A DNA stretch of 5,876 nucleotides from Chthoniobacterales bacterium (GCA_013812515.1 JACCTI010000331.1:1-5876), one strand, 5' to 3'; shown: positions 1 to 5,177, counted from the first letter of the stretch. Notes: generated from the sequence alone by a model not told the origin. Numbers and translations are program-made.

Positions 1-122
1 GGGCTCGCGCGCCCCGCGTGCTGGTTTGGCGCCCTCGCCGAAACGGACTTCGCGTCCGCTCTGCAGAACAGTTCACGCCGGCGAGGGCGCCGGCGTCAGC
101 ACGCGAAGGCGGGTGCGCTCCC
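1..122. repeat. Large imperfect palindrome (possible interspersed repeat)
   Basis: Two long inverted arms are directly visible. Positions 16-23 (GCGTGCTG) pair with 97-104 (CAGCACGC), and 28-40 (GGCGCCCTCGCCG) pair perfectly with 79-91. A 4/5-nt internal loop separates the two stems. The 38-nt apical region holds a further small hairpin, CGGAC (44-48) with GTCCG (54-58). Outside the stems, 1-15 and 105-122 remain roughly complementary (GGG...GCGC-type ends), so the symmetry probably spans the whole stretch and may continue left of the window. It begins about 120 nt beyond the smpB stop. There is no T-tract, so an ordinary intrinsic terminator is unlikely. A repetitive palindromic element is my inference from its size and form. 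Confidence 0.7.
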
Positions 123-244
123 AGACCAAGACGCACTCTTTAGCTCGCCGCCGATCTAAACGCGAGACCTCGCACTTTTCCCGGTGCTTTGGAGCGTTCT
201 AGAAGAACTATTACAAGCTCGAGCACGAGCACGAAATAGGAGAA

Positions 245-706
245 CTAATTGTGCCGCCGATTGAAACGCGCCACCTCGCGCTCCGTTTCGCGATCGGTCG
301 CGCGCTTCTTCAAATCTGCGCGTTTATCGTGCGCCACCTTCCCCTGCGCGACGCCGATCTCCGCCTTTAGCTTGCCGCTCTTCCAGTAAATCTTCAGAAG
401 CACCAGCGTTCGCCCCGCCACTGCCGTCTCGCCATAAAGTTTGTCGATTTCCTGGCGATGCAGTAGCAGACGGCGGACGCGCTTCGCTGGGGGAATTTCG
501 TGGCTCGCGCGTTCGTACGGCTGAATGTCCGCGTTGTACAGAAACGCCTGGCCTTTCTCGATCTTCGCGAAAGCGTCGCTGATGTTCGCCTTGCCTGCAC
601 GGATCGATTTCACTTCGCTGCCCTTCAGCTCGATGCCCGCTTCGTAGCGCTCAAGAACGTGAAAATCGCGGAGCGCCTTCCGGTTCAGGATGGATTCAGA
701 CGCCAT
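245..706 (-). CDS. smpB: SsrA (tmRNA)-binding protein SmpB
   Basis: SmpB is the cytoplasmic partner of tmRNA in trans-translation. It binds the tRNA-like domain of tmRNA, mimics the missing anticodon arm in the decoding centre, and lets stalled ribosomes be rescued and the nascent chain be tagged. The 153-residue product has the usual family length and landmarks: an N-terminal NRKALRDFHVLERYEAGI segment (8-25), the LKGSEVKSIRAGKANI core strand region (27-42), RRLLLHRQEI (78-87), and a basic C-terminal tail starting at GKVAHDKR (122-129). The tail is the part that enters the ribosome in known SmpB proteins. The usual GK-x-YDKR appears here as GKVAHDKR, a modest variant. The ATG at 706-704 gives a normal N-terminus, but there is no Shine-Dalgarno sequence before it; a 7-bp stem-loop occupies that place. 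It lies 104 nt downstream of rpoZ on the same strand and may share its transcript. No ssrA gene is visible here. Confidence 0.97.
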   Translation of the reverse strand: MASESILNRKALRDFHVLERYEAGIELKGSEVKSIRAGKANISDAFAKIEKGQAFLYNADIQPYERASHEIPPAKRVRRLLLHRQEIDKLYGETAVAGRTLVLLKIYWKSGKLKAEIGVAQGKVAHDKRADLKKRATDRETEREVARFNRRHN

Positions 707-713
707 GTGATGG

Positions 714-732
714 GAGAAGCCGCTAGCTTCTC
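714..732 (-). promoter_or_regulatory. Stem-loop over the smpB ribosome-binding region
   Basis: GAGAAGC (714-720) and GCTTCTC (726-732) form a perfect 7-bp stem around a 5-nt loop. On the minus-strand transcript the 3' arm ends 7 nt before the smpB ATG, where a Shine-Dalgarno sequence would normally sit. No T-tract follows, so it is not a typical terminator for rpoZ. A role in tuning smpB translation, or in protecting a processed 5' end, is inference only. Confidence 0.4.
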
Positions 733-810
733 AACATTAGCGGGAAGAATTCTTCTGCGTAGAGACGAGGGGCTGGCTGTTTCCCCCGAATCACTCGTCA
801 AACTCGCGGA

Positions 811-1032
811 CTACGATCCGTCCTCAGGTTTCGCTTCTGGCGTGAGCTCATAAGTCAGCTTGCCCGCGATGATCTCCCGCAGAGCGATATCGGTGAGCGA
901 AGAACGCGGCGTGGCTTCGACGAGTGGACGATGACCCAACCCCAACTGACGGACGCGGCGGGAAACGACATTGATCAGCAACTGCTGATTGGGGATCACT
1001 TGAGCAGCTTCCTGGAGGAGTTGAGAGGTCAT
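811..1032 (-). CDS. rpoZ: DNA-directed RNA polymerase omega subunit
   Basis: Omega is the small RNA polymerase subunit that helps fold and hold the beta' subunit during core enzyme assembly. The 73-residue product shows the family's N-terminal helix (MTSQLLQEAAQVIPN), then the signature LINVVSRRVRQL (19-30), and DIALREIIAGKL (48-59), which matches the conserved helix where most omegas have D-x-A-x-x-E-I. The acidic tail TPEAKPEDGS is short and typical. The reading frame stays open upstream to 1182, but omega proteins start close to this helix, so the ATG at 1032-1030 is chosen. The extra 50 codons show no family resemblance. No Shine-Dalgarno sequence precedes the ATG. The 277 bp between rpoZ and the tRNA hold no other recognisable gene. 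A TTGACA box lies on this strand at 1182-1177, without a convincing -10 at the right spacing. smpB follows downstream. Confidence 0.9.
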   Translation of the reverse strand: MTSQLLQEAAQVIPNQQLLINVVSRRVRQLGLGHRPLVEATPRSSLTDIALREIIAGKLTYELTPEAKPEDGS

Positions 1033-1309
1033 ATGGCGCAAAGAACGGACGACTCGGCTCGTTTCCGCGGGAAACTGCAGGATCGTCGGTGTCTCGCCGG
1101 ATAAGACTGGAGGTATAATCTTAGAGGCGAGCATGGGGAGAAAACGAATCGAGACCTTGCGAGGAGTCCAAGTCGCTGTCAACCGATTTGTTAGCTGCCG
1201 ATTCGCGATCCTGCAGGGCCGAAACTCACACGAGCTGAAGGCTTGCGGCTGCCGCGGAAATGCGCCAAATAAGTGGCAGGCGAAGTGACTCGTCGCTTCG
1301 CTGGTTGTT

Positions 1310-1386
1310 CGGGCTGTGGCTCAGCTTGGTAGAGCGCCTGTCTCGGGTGCAGGAGGTCCAGGGTTCAAATCCCTGCAGCCCGACCA
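1310..1386 (+). tRNA. tRNA-Pro (anticodon CGG)
   Basis: A full cloverleaf folds by eye. The acceptor stem is CGGGCTG (1310-1316) with CAGCCCG (1376-1382), 7 of 7 pairs. The D stem is GCTC/GAGC (1319-1322/1332-1335), with GG in its loop. The anticodon stem is CCTGT/GCAGG (1337-1341/1349-1353, one G-T pair) and its loop CTCGGGT places CGG at 1344-1346, reading the proline codon CCG. The T stem is CAGGG/CCCTG (1359-1363/1371-1375) with loop TTCAAAT. The C1-G72 pair and A73 are the known identity marks of bacterial tRNA-Pro. The CCA end (1384-1386) is encoded. No convincing promoter was found directly upstream. The 3' part is duplicated, in broken form, about 180 bp downstream. Confidence 0.97.
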
Positions 1387-1488
1387 CTCCTCCCTCGTTT
1401 CGCGTCCGGGCTGCTTTAATCCTGCACTTTCAATGCACTTGAGCCCGTGAAGAGTAAGTGCAAGTTAAAGTGCAGGGTTAAAGTGGCG
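1345..1488 (+). repeat. Tandem repeat, copy 1 (tRNA-Pro 3' part plus hairpin)
   Basis: This unit starts inside the tRNA-Pro anticodon and runs through the tRNA 3' end and the following long hairpin to AAAGTGGCG. It matches 1526-1668 over its whole length with scattered substitutions and small indels. A 37-nt spacer (1489-1525) separates the copies, and that spacer has its own TCTCGGG resembling the anticodon region of the tRNA. The copies are diverged, so this is not a recent or assembly-made duplication. Confidence 0.85.
1410..1487 (+). other. Long hairpin after tRNA-Pro (copy 1)
   Basis: Arms 1410-1430 and 1467-1487 pair over 21 consecutive positions, three of them G-U wobbles in RNA. Inside, TGCACTT (1434-1440) pairs with AAGTGCA (1456-1462), so the structure is a long two-part stem with a 15-nt loop. 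It starts 23 nt beyond the tRNA CCA end. No U-tract follows. It could be part of the tRNA precursor, a transcription barrier, or a palindromic DNA repeat; the sequence alone does not decide. Confidence 0.7.
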
Positions 1489-1525
1489 GCCGCACTGAAG
1501 AAGTCGCTCTCGGGGCGTGTCGAGT

Positions 1526-1560
1526 GGGTGCAGGAGGTCCGAATCCCTGCAGCCTGACCA
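1526..1560 (+). pseudogene. Broken 3' fragment of tRNA-Pro
   Basis: This stretch corresponds to the 3' part of the tRNA at 1310-1386, from the anticodon through to an intact CCA (1558-1560). The T-arm segment AGGGTTCA is replaced by a single G, which removes the T stem and loop. The 5' acceptor strand and D arm are absent, and CAGCCCG has become CAGCCTG. It cannot fold into a tRNA. It most likely arose by tandem duplication together with the downstream hairpin. Confidence 0.75.
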
Positions 1561-1583
1561 CTCCTCCCGCGTTCCGTTTACGG

Positions 1584-1667
1584 GCCACTTAGATCCTGCA
1601 CTTTCACATGCACTTGCACCAAAGCCCGGAAGAGTAAGTGCAAGTCAAGGTGCAGGGTTAAAGTGGC
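1584..1667 (+). other. Long hairpin after the tRNA fragment (copy 2)
   Basis: Arms 1584-1604 and 1647-1667 pair at 20 of 21 positions; the one mismatch is A1591 against A1660. Compared with copy 1, five bases differ in the arms and four of these changes keep pairing. Two wobbles in copy 1 become Watson-Crick pairs here, and two Watson-Crick pairs become wobbles. The inner stem can form as TGCACTT/AAGTGCA, or as an alternative 8-bp ACTTGCAC (1612-1619) with GTGCAAGT (1638-1645). Confidence 0.65.
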
Positions 1668-1748
1668 GAGCAGTGCGCAAAGACGTGGCTCTCTGCCCGT
1701 GTTCGCGTAGTCTGTGCGGCCCGGCTGCCCGCAACGGAAATTCCTGAA

Positions 1749-2456
1749 GTGAACGACAGCGTCCTCCCCACCATCGCGATCACGGGGTTCGGCGTTGCCT
1801 TCTTCCATTCCGCGATTCCGACGCACTGGCTGCCATTCGTCCTTGCGGCGCGAGCGCAACGTTGGAGTCATTCGAAGACGCTCGCAGTGACCGCACTCGC
1901 AGGAACAGGCCATGTCATCGTCACTGCGCTGCTCGGTCTTGCGATCGCGGGCTTCGGCATCGCGGTGAGTGATCACATCGGCGCCTGGTTTCCGCGGATC
2001 GCCGGAGGAATGCTTCTGCTGCTGGGTGCGTTCTACCTTTATCGGCAATCGACCGGCAAAGGGCACGCGCATCACCATCTCTTTTGCGGGCACGATCACG
2101 TGCACGTGGGCGAGCTGGAACATGAGCACCACCATGCCGCGCCTCCTGTCTCCTCGCGGGAAGCCGCCCCGTCGGATCGGATCGCGATCACCAGCTTGCT
2201 TACGCTTCTCACCTTTTCGCCTTGCGAAGCCTTTTTGCCCATCTATGCCTCCGGCGTTCGCTACGGTTGGGCGGGATTCGCTCTGCTCACCGCGATCCTT
2301 TCCATCGGCACAGTCCTCGGCATGGTCATCTTCACCTGGCTGACGCTGGCGGGCGTGGAGCGGATCAAGCTGGGCTTACTCGAGAAATATGAAAGCGGAT
2401 TGATCGGATCGCTGCTTTGCGCCGTGGGCCTCCTGATAATTTTTTTCGAGAAATGA
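1749..2456 (+). CDS. Six-helix membrane protein with His-rich loop, NicO/RcnA-like (putative metal transporter)
   Basis: The 235-residue protein has about six hydrophobic helices: roughly 5-34, 43-72, 80-98, 145-170, 174-200 and 216-233. Between helices 3 and 4 lies a loop (106-129) with eleven histidines and one cysteine, including HAHHH, HDHVH and HEHHH. Helix 1 carries FFHSAIPTHW, in which H20 and H26 have the same H-x5-H spacing as the HxxxxDH motif of NicO nickel/cobalt permeases, with Thr in place of Asp. Helix 4 carries SPCEAFLP (157-164), resembling the Pro-Cys motif of the second half of that superfamily. The two motifs and the His loop give an RcnA-like layout, so divalent metal export or uptake is a reasonable inference; the ion is unknown. 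TauE/SafE-, UreH- or DsbD-like membrane proteins are alternatives. The start is GTG at 1749 with only a weak GGAAA upstream. The peroxiredoxin gene begins 10 nt after the stop, suggesting an operon. Confidence 0.75.
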   Translation: MNDSVLPTIAITGFGVAFFHSAIPTHWLPFVLAARAQRWSHSKTLAVTALAGTGHVIVTALLGLAIAGFGIAVSDHIGAWFPRIAGGMLLLLGAFYLYRQSTGKGHAHHHLFCGHDHVHVGELEHEHHHAAPPVSSREAAPSDRIAITSLLTLLTFSPCEAFLPIYASGVRYGWAGFALLTAILSIGTVLGMVIFTWLTLAGVERIKLGLLEKYESGLIGSLLCAVGLLIIFFEK

Positions 2457-2466
2457 TGCTCTCCTC

Positions 2467-2958
2467 ATGGCTGGCAGCATGACTAACGAGTTGAAAGAAG
2501 GCGATCCCGCTCCCGATTTCCGGGGCGTTGCCGTAGGGGGCAAGTACGGCACCGGAAGCGAAGTTTCGCTGGAGGATTTCCGCGGCCGGCCGGTGGTACT
2601 TTACTTTTATCCAAAGGACGACACACCAGGCTGCACCACGCAGGCCTGCGGTCTGCGCGATGTGTGGAGCGACTTCGAAGCAAGCGCGGAGATTTTCGGC
2701 GTGAGCGTCGATTCGCCGGAGAGCCATCACAAATTCATCCACAAGTATCATCTCCCCTTCCCGCTGCTTTCAGACGCGGAGCGGAAGGTCGTCGAGGCGT
2801 ACGGCGTCTGGATCGAGAAGAGCATGTACGGGAAGAAATACATGGGCGCGGAAAGAAGCACTTTCGTAATCGATGCCAATGGCCGAATCGCGAAAATCTT
2901 CCGCAAGGTGAAGCCGGAGGAGCACGTGAACCTGCTCAAATCCGCGCTCGCCAGCTAG
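2467..2958 (+). CDS. bcp: Thioredoxin-dependent thiol peroxidase, BCP/PrxQ-type peroxiredoxin
   Basis: Peroxiredoxins of this type reduce hydrogen peroxide and organic hydroperoxides in the cytoplasm and are recycled by thioredoxin. The 163-residue product has the thioredoxin-like fold order of the AhpC/TSA family: LKEGDPAPDF (9-18), VVLYFYPKDDTPGCTTQAC (43-61), and GAERSTFVID (127-136). Peroxidatic C56 sits in the TPGCT motif, with P54 and T53 of the active-site loop. Resolving C61 follows five residues later, the classic BCP arrangement with an intramolecular disulfide, and R130 is the likely conserved active-site arginine. The first ATG is at 2467. An in-frame ATG at 2479 (MTNELKEGD) resembles the N-terminus of E. 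coli Bcp better, so the true start may be four codons later. Neither has a Shine-Dalgarno sequence. The gene follows the membrane protein by 10 nt and is probably co-transcribed and translationally coupled. Confidence 0.95.
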   Translation: MAGSMTNELKEGDPAPDFRGVAVGGKYGTGSEVSLEDFRGRPVVLYFYPKDDTPGCTTQACGLRDVWSDFEASAEIFGVSVDSPESHHKFIHKYHLPFPLLSDAERKVVEAYGVWIEKSMYGKKYMGAERSTFVIDANGRIAKIFRKVKPEEHVNLLKSALAS

Positions 2959-3002
2959 CCTTCCCGAGCCGAAGAAGTCAGTTGCAGTTCCACCAATCCG
3001 AT

Positions 3003-3033
3003 GCTTGCCTTGTCGGCCGGTAAACCGGCAAGC
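3003..3033 (+). promoter_or_regulatory. Two mutually exclusive hairpins before the bS22-like gene
   Basis: GCTTGCC (3003-3009) is perfectly complementary to GGCAAGC (3027-3033). GCCGG (3016-3020) is perfectly complementary to CCGGC (3025-3029) around a TAAA loop. The two share 3027-3029, so only one can form fully at a time. The structure ends 13 nt before the next start codon and lies in the 88-nt gap after bcp. It has no T-tract. A leader that controls the small ribosomal-type gene is possible but unproven; a weak end to the bcp transcript is the alternative. Confidence 0.35.
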
Positions 3034-3046
3034 TGATCAAACCTCT

Positions 3047-3151
3047 ATGGGCTCCCTGAAGAAACGCCGGAAAGCGAAAATCTCCAAGCATAAGCGTCGC
3101 AAACGCATGAAGGAGAATCGCCACAAGAAGCGCCTGCGCTACAAGTCGTAG
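3047..3151 (+). CDS. Tiny basic ribosomal-type protein, bS22/AURKAIP1-COX24 (mS38-like) family
   Basis: This 34-codon reading frame starts with ATG and encodes MGSLKKRRKAKISKHKRR (1-18) followed by KRMKENRHKKRLRYKS (19-34). Nineteen of 34 residues are Lys or Arg, two are His, and only one is acidic. The pattern of basic clusters around K-x-S-K-x-K-x-R-K and the NRHKK ending matches what I know of the AURKAIP1/COX24 family. That family includes mitochondrial mS38 and the short bacterial proteins bound near the decoding centre of the small subunit, called bS22 in mycobacteria. The mycobacterial protein likewise starts MGS and is of similar size. The expected place of action is the 30S subunit, by family knowledge only. 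There is no Shine-Dalgarno sequence before the ATG, and paired hairpins lie just upstream. It sits between bcp and the TPR gene with no functional link visible. Length and composition alone could mislead, but the ordered similarity makes a real gene likely. Confidence 0.8.
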   Translation: MGSLKKRRKAKISKHKRRKRMKENRHKKRLRYKS

Positions 3152-3201
3152 TCGCGCCGCGGCTGTTCTCCGGTTCCCCCGCTACGGTGGCTCGAAGCTG
3201 C

Positions 3202-3228
3202 GGCCTCGCACCATTGCGTGACGAGGCC
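3202..3228 (+). promoter_or_regulatory. Inverted repeat over the -35 region of the TPR gene promoter
   Basis: GGCCTCG (3202-3208) pairs with CGAGGCC (3222-3228), and CAC/GTG (3209-3211/3218-3220) extend the stem past one bulged A. It lies 50 nt after the stop of the small basic gene and encloses the proposed -35 box at 3214-3219. It could be an operator or a terminator for the upstream gene. No T-tract follows, which weakens the terminator reading. Confidence 0.35.
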
Positions 3229-3242
3229 AGATTCGCTACAAT
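3214..3242 (+). promoter_or_regulatory. Probable sigma70-type promoter of the TPR gene
   Basis: TTGCGT (3214-3219) and TACAAT (3237-3242) are separated by exactly 17 bp. The -10 box matches consensus at five of six positions; the -35 matches mainly in TTG. Transcription would begin about 7 nt after the -10, at 3249-3250, which is the A of the chosen ATG. The mRNA would then be leaderless or nearly so, consistent with the absence of a Shine-Dalgarno sequence there. Confidence 0.5.
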
Positions 3243-3249
3243 CGGCCGC

Positions 3250-5079
3250 ATGATCAAGGGGCAGACGCAGCTCGGGTTAGCTGCGCGCATTTTCGCGAGC
3301 GCGGCTCTCACGTGCAGCGCTCTTCTCGCCGAGGCGAGTCCGCCCCTGATGAAGGCGCTTCCCGCGAAAGCCGTGGCCGCGCATCGCGGCGGCGTGGACG
3401 ATTCCTTTCGCTCCCTGCCGGCCGGCGATCTTGCGCTCAACGCGCAAAGCCAGCGCAAGGCAGACGCGCTCGCCAACTTCGTTGAAGGAGCGCGTCTCGA
3501 AGAAAATGGCGAAGTCGAAGCCGCGCTCACGCTTTACCAGAAGGTCTTGACGGTTGATCCGGGAGAAATCGAACTCGCTTCCCGCGTGGCGGCTCTTCTT
3601 ACCCGCCAGGAAGATTACCCACGTGCCATTGATATTTTGAAGGATGCGATCAAGGCCAATTCGAAGGAGACCGGCCCTTATCTGCAACTCGCCTTTATTT
3701 ACTCGAAGTATCTGAAGAAGTCGGAGCAGGCGCTGAAGTATGCGAACCAGGCGATCGCGCTCGATCCTGAAAATATTGAGGCGTATCAGCGGATTTACGA
3801 AATCGAATCCAACAACGGAGACTCGAAAAAAGCGCTCGCGGCACTCGATCGCGCCACAAAAGTGAACAGCAGGAACCCGACGTTCTGGACACGGCTCGGC
3901 AAGCTTTATGCCTCGATCGTTTTCACTCCCGGAACTGAAGCGAATTCCGAAGAGCTGCAGCGCGTGAATGAGATCTTCAAACGCGCAGCGGAGAATGCGG
4001 TTGACGATCCCTCGGTGCTCAAGGACGTGGCTGATTACTTCGCCGCTTCCCAGCAAGTGCAGGAAGCGATTCCACTCTATCTGCGCGCCCTCGAGTTGCA
4101 GCCGAATGATTTGAGTGCGCGCGAAAAGCTGGCCAGCGGGTTCGCCGCCACGAATCAGCGCGTCAAGGCCATGGAGATGCTCCAGGCCATTATCGCGAAA
4201 ACGCCGGACAAGTACCAGCCCTACGATCTTCTCGCGCAATTGCAGGACGAAGAAGGCCGTGCCTTGCAGCGTGCGAAACAAACCGAACCAGCCAAAGCGA
4301 TGTTCGCGAAGGCGGCGGCGAACTACGAACAAAGCCTGTTGATCAACCCGAATCACGGGCAGACGTATTTGCGGCTGGCGGAGTTGCTCATCGCAGTCCT
4401 CCAAAGAAGCGAGGGCGCGGAAAGAATCCTCGTCGAGGCGCGCGCCCGTTTCCCGCAGGCGCCGGAGTTTGCCTATTTCCTCGGCATCGCGCAACGCGAG
4501 GCCAAGCATGCGCAGCAATCCGTCGCTACGTTTGAAGAAGCCGTGCTGGAGGCGGAAGTGAGCGGGAGCGACCTGCTCACCGCGCGCTTCTATTTCGATT
4601 ACGGCGTGGCCGCGGATCAAGCCGGCCTTTATGAAAAGGCCGCGGGGCTTTTCCGCAAATCGATCGCGCTCGATCCCGCCAATTCCGCCGAGGCCTGCAA
4701 CTATCTCGGCTTTATGTGGGCCGATCACAACATGCACTTGGACGAAGCCGAAGAGATGCTGCAGCGCGCGCTCGAACTCGATCCGGACAACGGCGCTTTC
4801 CTCGACAGCCGGGGCTGGCTTCTTTTTCGCAAAGGCAAATTCGATGATGCGCTCAAGGATCTCCTCCGCGCTGCGCAAGTTCTGACACGCGATGATCCGG
4901 TTGTGTTTGAGCACATCGGCGACACTTACGCGAAGCTGAACCGCATCCCGCAGGCGCTCGAATATTGGCAGAAGTCCATCACGCTCACGCCGGAGAACAA
5001 AGCGCTCGCGGATAAGATTGAAAGCACCCAGACCCGGATGAGCAAAGGCGAACCAGTGAAACCGGCGCCGCTCCCCTGA
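3250..5079 (+). CDS. Secreted TPR-repeat protein
   Basis: The 609-residue product starts with a Sec signal peptide: a basic N-terminus (MIKGQTQLGLAAR), a hydrophobic core (IFASAALTCSALL) and a likely cleavage AEA|S after residue 29. The cysteine in the core does not fit a lipobox, so a periplasmic protein is more likely than a lipoprotein. After a ~50-residue linker it is built of tetratricopeptide repeats. Clear ones lie at about 71-105, 140-174, 259-291, 445-478, 479-513, 514-548 and 549-582, several ending in the typical LDPxN turn (ALDPENIEA, ALDPANSAE, ELDPDNGAF). The C-terminal block NYLGFMWADHN-LDEAEEMLQRALELDP resembles TPR proteins common in Verrucomicrobiota and Bacteroidota. TPRs bind other proteins; the partner and process are unknown. 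The frame is open back to a GTG at 3187, but only the ATG at 3250 puts the signal peptide at the N-terminus, and a promoter -10 ends 7 nt before it. It looks like its own transcription unit. Confidence 0.9.
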   Translation: MIKGQTQLGLAARIFASAALTCSALLAEASPPLMKALPAKAVAAHRGGVDDSFRSLPAGDLALNAQSQRKADALANFVEGARLEENGEVEAALTLYQKVLTVDPGEIELASRVAALLTRQEDYPRAIDILKDAIKANSKETGPYLQLAFIYSKYLKKSEQALKYANQAIALDPENIEAYQRIYEIESNNGDSKKALAALDRATKVNSRNPTFWTRLGKLYASIVFTPGTEANSEELQRVNEIFKRAAENAVDDPSVLKDVADYFAASQQVQEAIPLYLRALELQPNDLSAREKLASGFAATNQRVKAMEMLQAIIAKTPDKYQPYDLLAQLQDEEGRALQRAKQTEPAKAMFAKAAANYEQSLLINPNHGQTYLRLAELLIAVLQRSEGAERILVEARARFPQAPEFAYFLGIAQREAKHAQQSVATFEEAVLEAEVSGSDLLTARFYFDYGVAADQAGLYEKAAGLFRKSIALDPANSAEACNYLGFMWADHNMHLDEAEEMLQRALELDPDNGAFLDSRGWLLFRKGKFDDALKDLLRAAQVLTRDDPVVFEHIGDTYAKLNRIPQALEYWQKSITLTPENKALADKIESTQTRMSKGEPVKPAPLP

Positions 5080-5145
5080 AACATCGCGGTAGAGAGCGAC
5101 TGCATGCTAGCCTAACGAAGAAATGCCTGCCGTGAAGGCCGCTGC

Positions 5146-5176
5146 AAAACTCCTTGCCTAACGAGTTTTTTCTCGT
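5146..5176 (+). terminator. Possible weak terminator after the TPR gene
   Basis: AAAACTC (5146-5152) can pair with GAGTTTT (5163-5169), and alternatively ACGAG (5161-5165) with CTCGT (5172-5176) around a run of six T. The T-run is therefore part of a stem or a loop and does not follow a GC-rich stem, so this is a poor intrinsic terminator. It is the only T-rich hairpin downstream of the stop, 66 nt away. Confidence 0.3.
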
Positions 5177-5177
5177 C

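Larger units (their letters stand above)
1526..1668 (+). repeat. Tandem repeat, copy 2 (degenerate)
   Basis: This is the second copy of the 1345-1488 unit, offset by about 180 bp. Relative to copy 1 it lacks a net 7 nt in the T arm and has gained about 6 nt within the hairpin loop. Shared blocks include GGGTGCAGGAGGTCC, AATCCCTGCAGCC, GACCACTCCTCCC, ATCCTGCACTTTCA, AGAGTAAGTGCAAGT and GTGCAGGGTTAAAGTGGCG. Confidence 0.85.

Noticed and set aside
500..853. 117-codon plus-strand frame opposite smpB
   Set aside because: It lies antisense to smpB and the end of rpoZ; both of those match known families.
1114..1119. Perfect TATAAT on the plus strand
   Set aside because: No -35 box at 16-18 bp upstream, and the next plus-strand gene (tRNA-Pro) is about 190 bp away; it may be chance.
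1033..1182. N-terminal extension of rpoZ by 50 codons
   Set aside because: Omega proteins begin near the MTSQLL helix; the extension has no family likeness and starts with TTG.
1177..1182. Perfect TTGACA on the minus strand upstream of rpoZ
   Set aside because: The sequence 17-18 bp downstream (CAAGGT) is a poor -10 box, so a promoter could not be supported.
1310..1560. attL/attR pair of an integrated element at tRNA-Pro
   Set aside because: No integrase is present, and the sequence between the tRNA copies is itself part of the repeated unit.
1578..2135. 185-codon open frame on the minus strand over the membrane protein and repeat copy 2
   Set aside because: It overlaps the well-supported membrane protein, and its composition (Arg- and His-rich, no motif) is that of an antisense shadow.
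3277..4914. 545-codon open frame antisense to the TPR gene
   Set aside because: It mirrors the codon bias of the TPR gene in GC-rich DNA, has no recognisable domain, and the plus-strand frame has clear TPR repeats and a signal peptide.
5110..5164. 9-bp direct repeat GCCTAACGA
   Set aside because: Two short copies with unrelated flanks; no further structure.
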